The notes under the pieces were generated by a model. That model was not told the DNA's origin. It did not search any database and was given only the letters and a program-made list of their open reading frames with translations. Positions 8,054 to 14,863 of a DNA stretch of 19,749 bases are shown here, piece after piece. Position 1 is the stretch's first letter. Each line of letters opens with the position of its first letter. The translations under genes and the position numbers were made by a program. The DNA comes from UBA5336 sp039198685. Its GTDB lineage: Bacteria; Pseudomonadota; Alphaproteobacteria; Caulobacterales; Hyphomonadaceae. The DNA lies in NCBI GenBank assembly GCA_039198685.1, contig JBCCTK010000053.1, positions 1 to 19,749 of the forward strand. The letters are read 5' to 3'.

Positions 8054-9028
8054 TTAGTCCGGCTTTATGACGAGGGCGCCCTGGGTTGTGCCGGAGGCGA
8101 GATGTTCCTGGGCCTTCGAGGCTTCGGCGAGCCCATAGGTTTGAGATATCCGCACGCAGAGCGTTCCAGCAGCGAGAGCGCCGAACAGGGCCGCAGCACC
8201 GCGCATGAGGCTTGGACGATCGGCAATGAAGTGGAACAACCCCGGGCGGGTCATCACGAGGGAACCGAGTTGGTTCAACTGACCCGGCGGAACGGGGTCT
8301 GCCGGTCCGGACGCGTTGCCATAGGTGACCCACCAACCCTTTGGTTTGAGCGCGTTGAGGCTCGCGGTCTGGCTGGCCTTGCCAACGCTATCATAGGACA
8401 CATCCACACCAATACCACCGGTAATCGCACGCACGCCAGCGGCCACATCGTCGCCGCGCATCAGCACGTGATTGGCACCCAACGCCCTTGCCGCGTTGGC
8501 CTTTTCGGGCGTGGACGTGACAGCGATGACGTTTACACCCAGACTCCGCAACCAAGGCACGAGCAGGGAGCCGACACCGCCAACGGGCGCCCAGACAAGC
8601 GCCGACTCTCCAGGGTTTGGGCGGCGAACCTCAAAACAAAGCATCCATGCGGTCAGGCCCTTGAGCAATACGGCCGCAGCGGCCTCATCGCCCACCTCGT
8701 CCGGCAAGGCAATCAGCCGATTGGCGGGAGCATTCAAATGTGTGGCATAGGCACCGGCACCGAGATAGCCGACCCGGTCGCCGACGTTAAAATCAGAAAC
8801 GCCCTCCCCCACGGCTTCGATGGTGCCGGCGGCCTCGACTCCCGGGACAAAGGGAAGTTTGACCGGGTACAGGCCTGTACGGTGATAAATGTCGATGAAA
8901 TTGAGGCCAGCAGCGTGAACGCGCAGTCGGACGTCTCCAGGCCCCGGTTCGGCAAGGTCCAGGGGCGACAATTGAAGGACATCCGGTCCACCGGTTTGCT
9001 GGAGTTTGATGCATTGTCCCTGGCCCAT
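8054..9028 (-). CDS. Zinc-free NADPH:quinone oxidoreductase (medium-chain dehydrogenase/reductase)
   Basis: The product has 324 residues, about the length of E. coli Qor (327). The N-terminal GroES-like domain has GLNFIDIYHRTGLYP and the quinone reductase signature region around LPFVPGVEAAGTIEAVG. The Rossmann domain has the NADPH motif APVGGVG at 147-153 and lacks the cysteine cluster of zinc alcohol dehydrogenases. Such enzymes reduce quinones or activated alkenes, and the true substrate here is unknown. The open frame extends 17 codons upstream, but AGGAGG sits ideally before the ATG at 9028, which fixes the start. It is divergent from rnhB with only 35 bases between the two starts and convergent with the M23 peptidase gene. 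Confidence 0.92.
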   Translation of the reverse strand: MGQGQCIKLQQTGGPDVLQLSPLDLAEPGPGDVRLRVHAAGLNFIDIYHRTGLYPVKLPFVPGVEAAGTIEAVGEGVSDFNVGDRVGYLGAGAYATHLNAPANRLIALPDEVGDEAAAAVLLKGLTAWMLCFEVRRPNPGESALVWAPVGGVGSLLVPWLRSLGVNVIAVTSTPEKANAARALGANHVLMRGDDVAAGVRAITGGIGVDVSYDSVGKASQTASLNALKPKGWWVTYGNASGPADPVPPGQLNQLGSLVMTRPGLFHFIADRPSLMRGAAALFGALAAGTLCVRISQTYGLAEASKAQEHLASGTTQGALVIKPD

Positions 9029-9063
9029 GGCATTCCTCCTGCGAATCTCACCACTTTGGCGAT

Positions 9064-9642
9064 ATGGACACTGTAGCAATGATCTGCGGCGTGGACGAGG
9101 CGGGACGTGGCCCCTGGGCCGGACCCGTATGCGCCGGAGCCGTTATTCTGAATCCAAGCCGACCGATCGGTGGCTTGGCGGATTCGAAAAAACTGAGCCC
9201 AAAACGGCGTAGCGCGCTCGCAGACGAAATCCACGAAATGGCGTTTGCATGCGGCGTGGGGTGGGCCAGCGCCGCGGAGATAGACCAGCTCAATATTCGG
9301 CAAGCCACCCATTTGGCCATGCGCCGGGCGATCTCGGCGCTTGGCTGCGCGCCGAGCCGGATTCTGATTGATGGCAACGACCTGCCGGCGGACTTGCCCT
9401 GCCCCGGCGAGGCGATTGTGAAAGGCGACCAAAAAGAAATCTGCATTTCAGCCGCATCCATCCTGGCCAAAACGGCGCGGGACGCGGTGATGATAGAAGC
9501 GGACAAAACCTATCCCGGTTATGGATTCGCCGCCCATAAGGGATACGGCACGCAAGCCCATGCAAACGCCCTGCACGCCCTTGGGCCCTGCCCGCTGCAC
9601 CGGAAGACTTTTGCGCCTGTGGCAAGGGCGCTACGCGCGTAG
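9064..9642 (+). CDS. rnhB: Ribonuclease HII
   Basis: RNase HII cuts RNA embedded in DNA duplexes and starts ribonucleotide excision repair in the cytoplasm. The 192-residue protein shows the catalytic DEAGRGPWAGPV (Asp11, Glu12), a third acidic residue in LIDGNDLP (Asp103), and the family segment VKGDQKE followed by SAASILAKTARDA. The C-terminal YGTQAHANALHALGPCPLHR is also typical. An ATG at 9079 would remove five residues; neither start has a good ribosome binding site, and the longer form is kept. Most alphaproteobacterial rnhB neighbours I recall include the ccrM methyltransferase gene, which is not next to it here. A MoxR-type ATPase gene follows after about 67 bases. Confidence 0.95.
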   Translation: MDTVAMICGVDEAGRGPWAGPVCAGAVILNPSRPIGGLADSKKLSPKRRSALADEIHEMAFACGVGWASAAEIDQLNIRQATHLAMRRAISALGCAPSRILIDGNDLPADLPCPGEAIVKGDQKEICISAASILAKTARDAVMIEADKTYPGYGFAAHKGYGTQAHANALHALGPCPLHRKTFAPVARALRA

Positions 9643-9709
9643 GGTCGCAGCCCATGCTGACCTTAGGGCAAACTTGCCCATGCGGTCTGCCTCACCTACG
9701 CATTTCCAT

Positions 9710-10675
9710 ATGCACAACGCCATCGAGAACAGCGACAACTACGCGGCCCTCTCCTCGCCGGAGGCGATCACAGCGGGTTTGGGCGGCGTTGGATACATTT
9801 CAACCGCTGAAATTTCTATGGCGGTTTTCCTGGCCAACAAGCTGCGCAAGCCCGTCCTGATTGAAGGTCCAGCGGGCGTTGGCAAGACCGACCTTGCGCG
9901 CTCCCTGGCAAGGTTCCTCGATGTGCCGTTGGCGCGGCTGCAGTGCTACGAAGGCCTCGATGAGGGCAAGGCGCTTTATGAATGGAAATACGGTAAGCAA
10001 TTGCTCTACACGCAGATCCTGAAAGATCGGCTCAATGACGTGCTGGGCGACGGCGATCTTGAAAGCCTGACCAACCAGTTGAGAACCTTCGAGGACCTCT
10101 TTTTCTCCAGGGAGTTCCTCGAACCCCGCCCCCTTTTAACCGCCATGCAGCAAGCAGCTGGATCGGTCCTGCTTATAGACGAAGTGGACAAATCTGATGA
10201 GGCTTTTGAGGCCTTTCTGCTCGAAGTGCTTTCGGACTATCAGGTAACTGTCCCTGAAATCGGCACTATTTCCGCTAAAGTCCCTCCGATCGTAGTGCTG
10301 ACTTCCAATGCGGTGCGTGAACTGGGCGATGCGCTCAAGCGACGGTGCCTGCACTTATTTATCGGCTTTCCCGAAGCCGCTAGGGAGCGCGATATTGTGG
10401 CGGCCCGCGTCCCAGAGGTTGAAACGCGACTTCTGGCCCAAATTGTTGCTTTCGTGCAGGCGCTGCGGGAAGAGGATTTGCGCAAGCGCCCTTCCATCTC
10501 CGAAACGGTGGATTGGGCGCGCGCGCTTACGCTTTTGCACGTGGATGCGCTTGGCGAGCAAACGGTTCGGCAAACCCTGAACGTGCTTTTGAAATACGAA
10601 GCTGACATCGAATCGGTGGGACCACGATTGGGCCCGTTAGCGCGGGCGGCGAAAGCGACTGAAGGTGCCGGATGA
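9710..10675 (+). CDS. MoxR-type AAA ATPase (CoxD-like)
   Basis: The product is 321 residues long, one AAA+ module. Walker A is GPAGVGKT at 53-60, and Walker B is SVLLIDEVDKSDEAFEAFLLEVLSD. The stretch LARLQCYEGLDEGKALYEWKY marks the MoxR/CoxD-like branch. The sensor region reads VLTSNAVRELGDALKRRCL, with an arginine finger candidate in KRR. MoxR ATPases act with a VWA partner as chaperones that mature metalloenzymes or large complexes. The next gene is such a partner and overlaps it by four bases (ATGA). The frame extends upstream into rnhB; ATG 9710 gives a family-like N-terminus, with 9680 as an alternative, and no strong ribosome binding site helps decide. No molybdenum enzyme, cox or methanol dehydrogenase gene is nearby, so the client is unknown. 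Confidence 0.9.
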   Translation: MHNAIENSDNYAALSSPEAITAGLGGVGYISTAEISMAVFLANKLRKPVLIEGPAGVGKTDLARSLARFLDVPLARLQCYEGLDEGKALYEWKYGKQLLYTQILKDRLNDVLGDGDLESLTNQLRTFEDLFFSREFLEPRPLLTAMQQAAGSVLLIDEVDKSDEAFEAFLLEVLSDYQVTVPEIGTISAKVPPIVVLTSNAVRELGDALKRRCLHLFIGFPEAARERDIVAARVPEVETRLLAQIVAFVQALREEDLRKRPSISETVDWARALTLLHVDALGEQTVRQTLNVLLKYEADIESVGPRLGPLARAAKATEGAG

Positions 10676-12018
10676 GTGCCACCCGCACCCTGACCAACTT
10701 CATCCGCGCCCTGCGTTCAGCAGACGTCGCCGTCTCCCCAGCAGAATCGATTGATGCTGCAAGCGCACTCGCAATTGTCGGCTACACCGATAAAATGGCA
10801 TTGAAGACGGCCTTGCGCCCAGCACTGGCGAAATCCGTGGACGAAGATGCTGCCTTTGATCGTCTCTTTGATCTTTATTTTTCGCGCCAGTCCAACATGC
10901 CGGACGAGCCCGCCTCGTCTTTGGAGAACACTGGCGAGACCCCGCCAAACGATGCGCCAGAGACGCTTATAGAACTGATCCGGTCCGGAGACGAAAGCGC
11001 GATTGAAACGGCGCTGGAGCGTGCCGGACAAGCCGCTGGCACCCAGGATATCCGCTTTTCAACCCAGACTGCTTACTATGCCCAGCAAATGCTGAAAGAG
11101 ATGGGAGTCGAGCAACTTGAGGCAGCCTTGCTCGAGCGTTTGCAAGCCCGGACACCGGAGAGTGAAGCCGAAGCGGGCGAGATGATTGACGCGCGACGGG
11201 AAATGCTGCGCCGGGCGCGCGCCCATGTTGAGCGACAGTTCGATGTCTTCGGAACAGGCGCGACCCAGGCCTTTCGAGAGGATTTTCTTTCCAAGAAGCC
11301 GATAAACGCGCTCGACCGGGCTGATTATGCCAGGATGCGCGCCCTTGTGGAGAAGGTCGCAAAACGCCTGGCGACGAAACACTCCCGACGCCGGCGAAAG
11401 CGTTCTGTTGGAAAGCTTGATGTGCGCCGGACGCTGCGCACGAATGCGGGTTTGGGCGGGGTTCCATTTCATTTGCACTGGAAAGAAAAGGTTCGGGAAC
11501 GCGCCAAATTGGTGGTGATCTGCGACGTGTCGAATTCGGTGGCGCGCTATGTCCGGTTTCTATTGTTGCTGGCCCATTCCCTTGGAGACGCCGTTGACGA
11601 TTTGCGCGCGTTCGCATTCTCTGCGCGGCTTGGCGAAATTACGGACCTTCTGGATACAGAGGGGTTTGAAGGGACAATGGAAACGATCCTTCGCACCTAC
11701 GGCATGGGCTCCACCGATTATGGCCAAGCCTTGTCCGATTTAACAGTGCACTATGCAAACGCCATAGACCGCCGGACAACGATCATCATCCTGGGAGACG
11801 GACGATCCAACCATGGGGATCCGCGCATAGACCTCTTTCGAGCGATCGCAACCCGCTCTAAACGGATGATATGGCTGAGCCCCGAACCTCAATCCATGTG
11901 GGGCACTGGCGATAGCGAACTGCCAAGGTTCCGCCCCCATTGCCATGCAATGGGGCAGGTCTCCACCCTGAACGATTTGGAGCGGACCCTCGACCGCGTC
12001 CTGGCGAGCTACCAGTAG
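10672..12018 (+). CDS. VWA domain-containing CoxE-like protein
   Basis: This 448-residue soluble protein is the probable partner of the preceding MoxR-type ATPase; its ATG overlaps that gene's stop. Residues 1-230 are helical and charged, with an acidic, low-conservation stretch around 75-125. A strongly basic patch (KRLATKHSRRRRKRSVGK) near 240 precedes the VWA domain. The metal-ion-dependent adhesion site is seen as VICDVSNSVARY (DxSxS at 285-289), GMGSTDYGQAL supplies the threonine, and IILGDGRSNHGDP the distal aspartate, so the site looks complete. This matches the CoxE/VWA family that works with CoxD-type ATPases in cofactor insertion in known CO dehydrogenase systems. The role here is inferred from the pair only. 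The stop lies nine bases from the end of a convergent gene. Confidence 0.88.
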   Translation: MSATRTLTNFIRALRSADVAVSPAESIDAASALAIVGYTDKMALKTALRPALAKSVDEDAAFDRLFDLYFSRQSNMPDEPASSLENTGETPPNDAPETLIELIRSGDESAIETALERAGQAAGTQDIRFSTQTAYYAQQMLKEMGVEQLEAALLERLQARTPESEAEAGEMIDARREMLRRARAHVERQFDVFGTGATQAFREDFLSKKPINALDRADYARMRALVEKVAKRLATKHSRRRRKRSVGKLDVRRTLRTNAGLGGVPFHLHWKEKVRERAKLVVICDVSNSVARYVRFLLLLAHSLGDAVDDLRAFAFSARLGEITDLLDTEGFEGTMETILRTYGMGSTDYGQALSDLTVHYANAIDRRTTIIILGDGRSNHGDPRIDLFRAIATRSKRMIWLSPEPQSMWGTGDSELPRFRPHCHAMGQVSTLNDLERTLDRVLASYQ

Positions 12019-12027
12019 CCATACCGA

Positions 12028-13773
12028 TCAGGCCCGTTTGAGAATCCGGTTCAGGAAAGGTCTGGCCGAAAAACCCGAGCGGCCGCTTTCATCGATGGCG
12101 AGCCTGACGCCATCTGGAAGGCGTGGCGGACTGTGTGCGGACACCTTTAGCAAGCGCTCCAGCGACGCCTGTGGTACCCGCTTATCCTTCGGGATGGAGT
12201 AGGGATGGCTTCTCCATTTGTGGAAGCATGACTGCCAATACTGGAAGGTCATAAGATCGCCCGGAGTGCCCCAACCGATATAGTGGTCTACGTCAAACAC
12301 CCTCACATCAAGCCCAAGGGCGACCGCGTCTTCAATGAGACTGTCGACATAATATTCGCCGTTCACACGGCCATCTCGCTGCACAAGTCGGTCCGCACAG
12401 CGGGAAAAATCCTCAGCGCGGCGGAACGTGAATGTACCCGTGACCATGGGTGCCGTCTTTGGGTCATCCGGCGCAGTTTTCACACGCATGGCGGTGACAC
12501 GGCCTTCGTCATCGGCCTCGCACCAGCCAAACTGCTCGGGGCGGCGCTGACCATCGGCGTGGCCACGCACAGTCCAGACCAGCACGTCGGGCCCGCCGCC
12601 GGTCATCAGGCGTTCGAACGCCGCGGTGTCATACAGCATACCATTGTCACAGGCGCCAATGGTGAGGGGTTTATCCGGCGCCAGGCCTGCCAGGCCCTCA
12701 ACGCACGTGATCGCCTGGCCCTCAGTCAGCCCATTGAGACAGTGTGGGCTGGCCTCCACGAAGGAAGTACGCAGCTTCCTTTGGAGTTCCTCTAGGGAAG
12801 GGAGGTCTTTGCGCAGGACAAAACGCGTGACCGGGGCATCGGGGAGATCGCGTGTCGCCTGGATGACCATGGGCCGCCCGGAGACTTGAATGAGGGGTTT
12901 CGGCGTGGCGTAGCCCGCTTTTGAGAAGCGTGAGCCCAGGCCCGCCATCGGCACCATCACCGCCCCCGATTGTTGGGCCCGCGCGCCGCTATCAAGCAGC
13001 AACCGCCGGAAGCATGACGACCAGCCAAGATACTCTTCCAGGTCCGCTGGGGTTCCCCACTGCATAAAGTGTTGGAGCTCGTAAACGGCGGTTCGCGCAC
13101 CGGCATTTTGCAACACCTTGTACGCCAAGGACACATAATATTCCCCGTTCACGGAGAGATCCAATGCCATCTGTGCGCGCAAGGCAGACAAGCATAATTC
13201 CCCCGACTTGAAATAGTAGGTTCCTGATGACGCATACTCATTTATCGGAGTATCCGTCCAAGGTCGCTTTTCCTGGATGTCATCCATCCAGAGCCCGGTT
13301 TCCTTTACGTAGGCATAGAAGGTCGAACCGATGGAATGGGGGTGGAAACCGCGATAGGCCGGAATTGCGCCATCACATCCCGTCTCCTGTGTAAAGGAGA
13401 GGAATTCCCCATAGTCCCAGTAACAGGTGAAATCGCAATAATTGACGATCGTGGGCCTTGAAGGATCAATGTATTCACAGGCCTGCAGAACTGCGTTTGT
13501 CGGTCCGAGCTTGTGGGCCTTAATCCCGACAATCCGCCCCGTTGGGCAATACCGGCGCAGGGTCTCAGCCATGCGGTAGTCCTGGTGCGCCAAGTGGTCT
13601 TCATTGCAGATGAAGACGAAATCCTCGGTATCCGGAAACATGTCGATGACATGAGCGATAATGGGCTTGCCATCGACTGGGATCAAAGGCTTTGGCAGTG
13701 TATAGCCCGCGCGGCGGAACCGCTCGCCAAAACCGGACATCGGAATAATGATCTGGGGTCGTAGGGTCTTCAT
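12028..13773 (-). CDS. Tandem nucleotidyltransferase protein (two NTP_transferase-like domains)
   Basis: This 581-residue cytoplasmic protein is an internal duplication. Domain 1 (about 8-255) has PMSGFGERFRRAGYTLPKPL with Lys28 and an acidic loop NYCDFTCYWDY, then VNGEYYVSLAYK (208 on) and QWGTPADLEEY. Domain 2 (about 270-525) repeats these as PMAGLGSRFSKAGYATPKPL with Lys292, GACDNGMLYD, VNGEYYVDSLIEDA (470 on) and GWGTPGDLM. The motifs recur about 263 residues apart. GxGxRF plus PKPL is the signature of sugar-phosphate nucleotidyltransferases, which make NDP-sugars from NTP and a sugar phosphate. Both copies keep the nucleotide-binding arginine and lysine and an aspartate, so either or both may be active. 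The substrate is unknown. A C-terminal tail of about 55 residues has no recognised domain. The start overlaps the class II aldolase stop by four bases. Confidence 0.8.
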   Translation of the reverse strand: MKTLRPQIIIPMSGFGERFRRAGYTLPKPLIPVDGKPIIAHVIDMFPDTEDFVFICNEDHLAHQDYRMAETLRRYCPTGRIVGIKAHKLGPTNAVLQACEYIDPSRPTIVNYCDFTCYWDYGEFLSFTQETGCDGAIPAYRGFHPHSIGSTFYAYVKETGLWMDDIQEKRPWTDTPINEYASSGTYYFKSGELCLSALRAQMALDLSVNGEYYVSLAYKVLQNAGARTAVYELQHFMQWGTPADLEEYLGWSSCFRRLLLDSGARAQQSGAVMVPMAGLGSRFSKAGYATPKPLIQVSGRPMVIQATRDLPDAPVTRFVLRKDLPSLEELQRKLRTSFVEASPHCLNGLTEGQAITCVEGLAGLAPDKPLTIGACDNGMLYDTAAFERLMTGGGPDVLVWTVRGHADGQRRPEQFGWCEADDEGRVTAMRVKTAPDDPKTAPMVTGTFTFRRAEDFSRCADRLVQRDGRVNGEYYVDSLIEDAVALGLDVRVFDVDHYIGWGTPGDLMTFQYWQSCFHKWRSHPYSIPKDKRVPQASLERLLKVSAHSPPRLPDGVRLAIDESGRSGFSARPFLNRILKRA

Positions 13774-14792
13774 ACTGCCAGGCTCTTTGCCAAGGGATTT
13801 TCGGTGCGTGATGCATCCACAATCTTGCGATGGGCCTCAGCATCCCACGTCCGCAATTCTGCTTCAGCGCTGGCGGTTAACGGCATCACACTTGCCCCTT
13901 TGGGAACGCGTAACGCGATCTGGATCAGCATTTCGGCCAAGGCGAGCGCGCCACCGCGCAGACCATCGCGCAAATACAAGCCTTCCCCTTCAAGGATGAT
14001 CAGACCCGGAAGTGTTCCTGCGACCTCACCAAATTCAGCAATCCTGCGAGGGGCCTCATAAACCGTACGCGCCAGGACGCCGGCGCCGCCCAGATATACG
14101 ACCTGGTCGGGAACAAGTGCGCCACTCGAAAGGGCCGCCACCGCGGTTTCGTCCCGGGCCAGCGCCGCAGCCAGAGGGTGGGGCAATGGCGTGAAACCCG
14201 GCAATGGGGGCAGGTCGTCCGTAATTGGATCAATGTCTCGGGGGGGCATATCCAGCGCCTCGCACGTCTCCCGCAATCGAGCCTCGGCGAGTGATGGGCG
14301 TTTTCCACCGACAATAATGCCGTGATTGGCCAGAATAACGACATTCACCGGACCGCGCTCCAACAGCCCATGAAGCGCCCGAGCGAGCGGTTGTCCGGGC
14401 TTGGTGTAGGGCAGGACCGGCATATCGCCACAGTCAGCACCAATCAGTGTGCGCACGATGACGCCAATCGGATGGGCATGGAGCACGCAACGCTGGGGCA
14501 TCAGCGCATGCATTCCCGTCTCGATCGACGGTCTCAAAGACACATCCCCGCGCACGGCTGGCGAGAAATCAGCGGCACCCTCGAAGGCCAGCCTCTTGGC
14601 GTCCTGCAAGTCGAGCACGGCGAACATGTCAGACACTTCGGCATCGGCCAGCCAATGGCCAGACGCCTTTACCAGCAAACGGCCAAGGGCTTTCACTGAG
14701 CTGTTGCCGCCGCCACCCTGGACCAAAAGAGGCTCGCGCCCAAACGACGCGCTGACCGTGCGCAGCTCCTGGTACAGAGAGGGGTGTGACAT
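13770..14792 (-). CDS. Class II aldolase/adducin family protein
   Basis: The product is 340 residues long. Residues 1-190 form the class II aldolase fold: the phosphate-binding GGGGNSSVKALG (26-37), the catalytic-type Glu91 in PSIETGMH, zinc ligands His105 and His107 (LHAHPIG), and His157 in LANHGII. These are the FucA/RhaD-type active-site elements, so a zinc aldolase acting on a ketose phosphate (or the reverse condensation) is likely. It is longer than FucA (about 215 residues). The extra 150 residues (VVYLGGAGVLA..., LIILEGEGLYLRDGL...) resemble the segment that follows the aldolase domain in RhaD-like aldolase/dehydrogenase fusions, but no Rossmann dehydrogenase domain is attached. The ribosome binding site is weak (GAGG). 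It lies 71 bases after ecm and overlaps the nucleotidyltransferase gene by four bases. Confidence 0.87.
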   Translation of the reverse strand: MSHPSLYQELRTVSASFGREPLLVQGGGGNSSVKALGRLLVKASGHWLADAEVSDMFAVLDLQDAKRLAFEGAADFSPAVRGDVSLRPSIETGMHALMPQRCVLHAHPIGVIVRTLIGADCGDMPVLPYTKPGQPLARALHGLLERGPVNVVILANHGIIVGGKRPSLAEARLRETCEALDMPPRDIDPITDDLPPLPGFTPLPHPLAAALARDETAVAALSSGALVPDQVVYLGGAGVLARTVYEAPRRIAEFGEVAGTLPGLIILEGEGLYLRDGLRGGALALAEMLIQIALRVPKGASVMPLTASAEAELRTWDAEAHRKIVDASRTENPLAKSLAV

Positions 14793-14863
14793 GGCGGGCG
14801 CCTCGCGAGACCAACGACTTTCCGCCTAATTCGCAGCCCGAAGTTTACAAACCGTTCAGGTGG

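Noticed and set aside
8102..9076. A 324-codon open frame on the plus strand opposite the quinone oxidoreductase
   Set aside because: The opposite strand encodes a clear enzyme with an AGGAGG ribosome binding site. The plus-strand product matches no family I recognise and is a by-product of GC-rich codon use.
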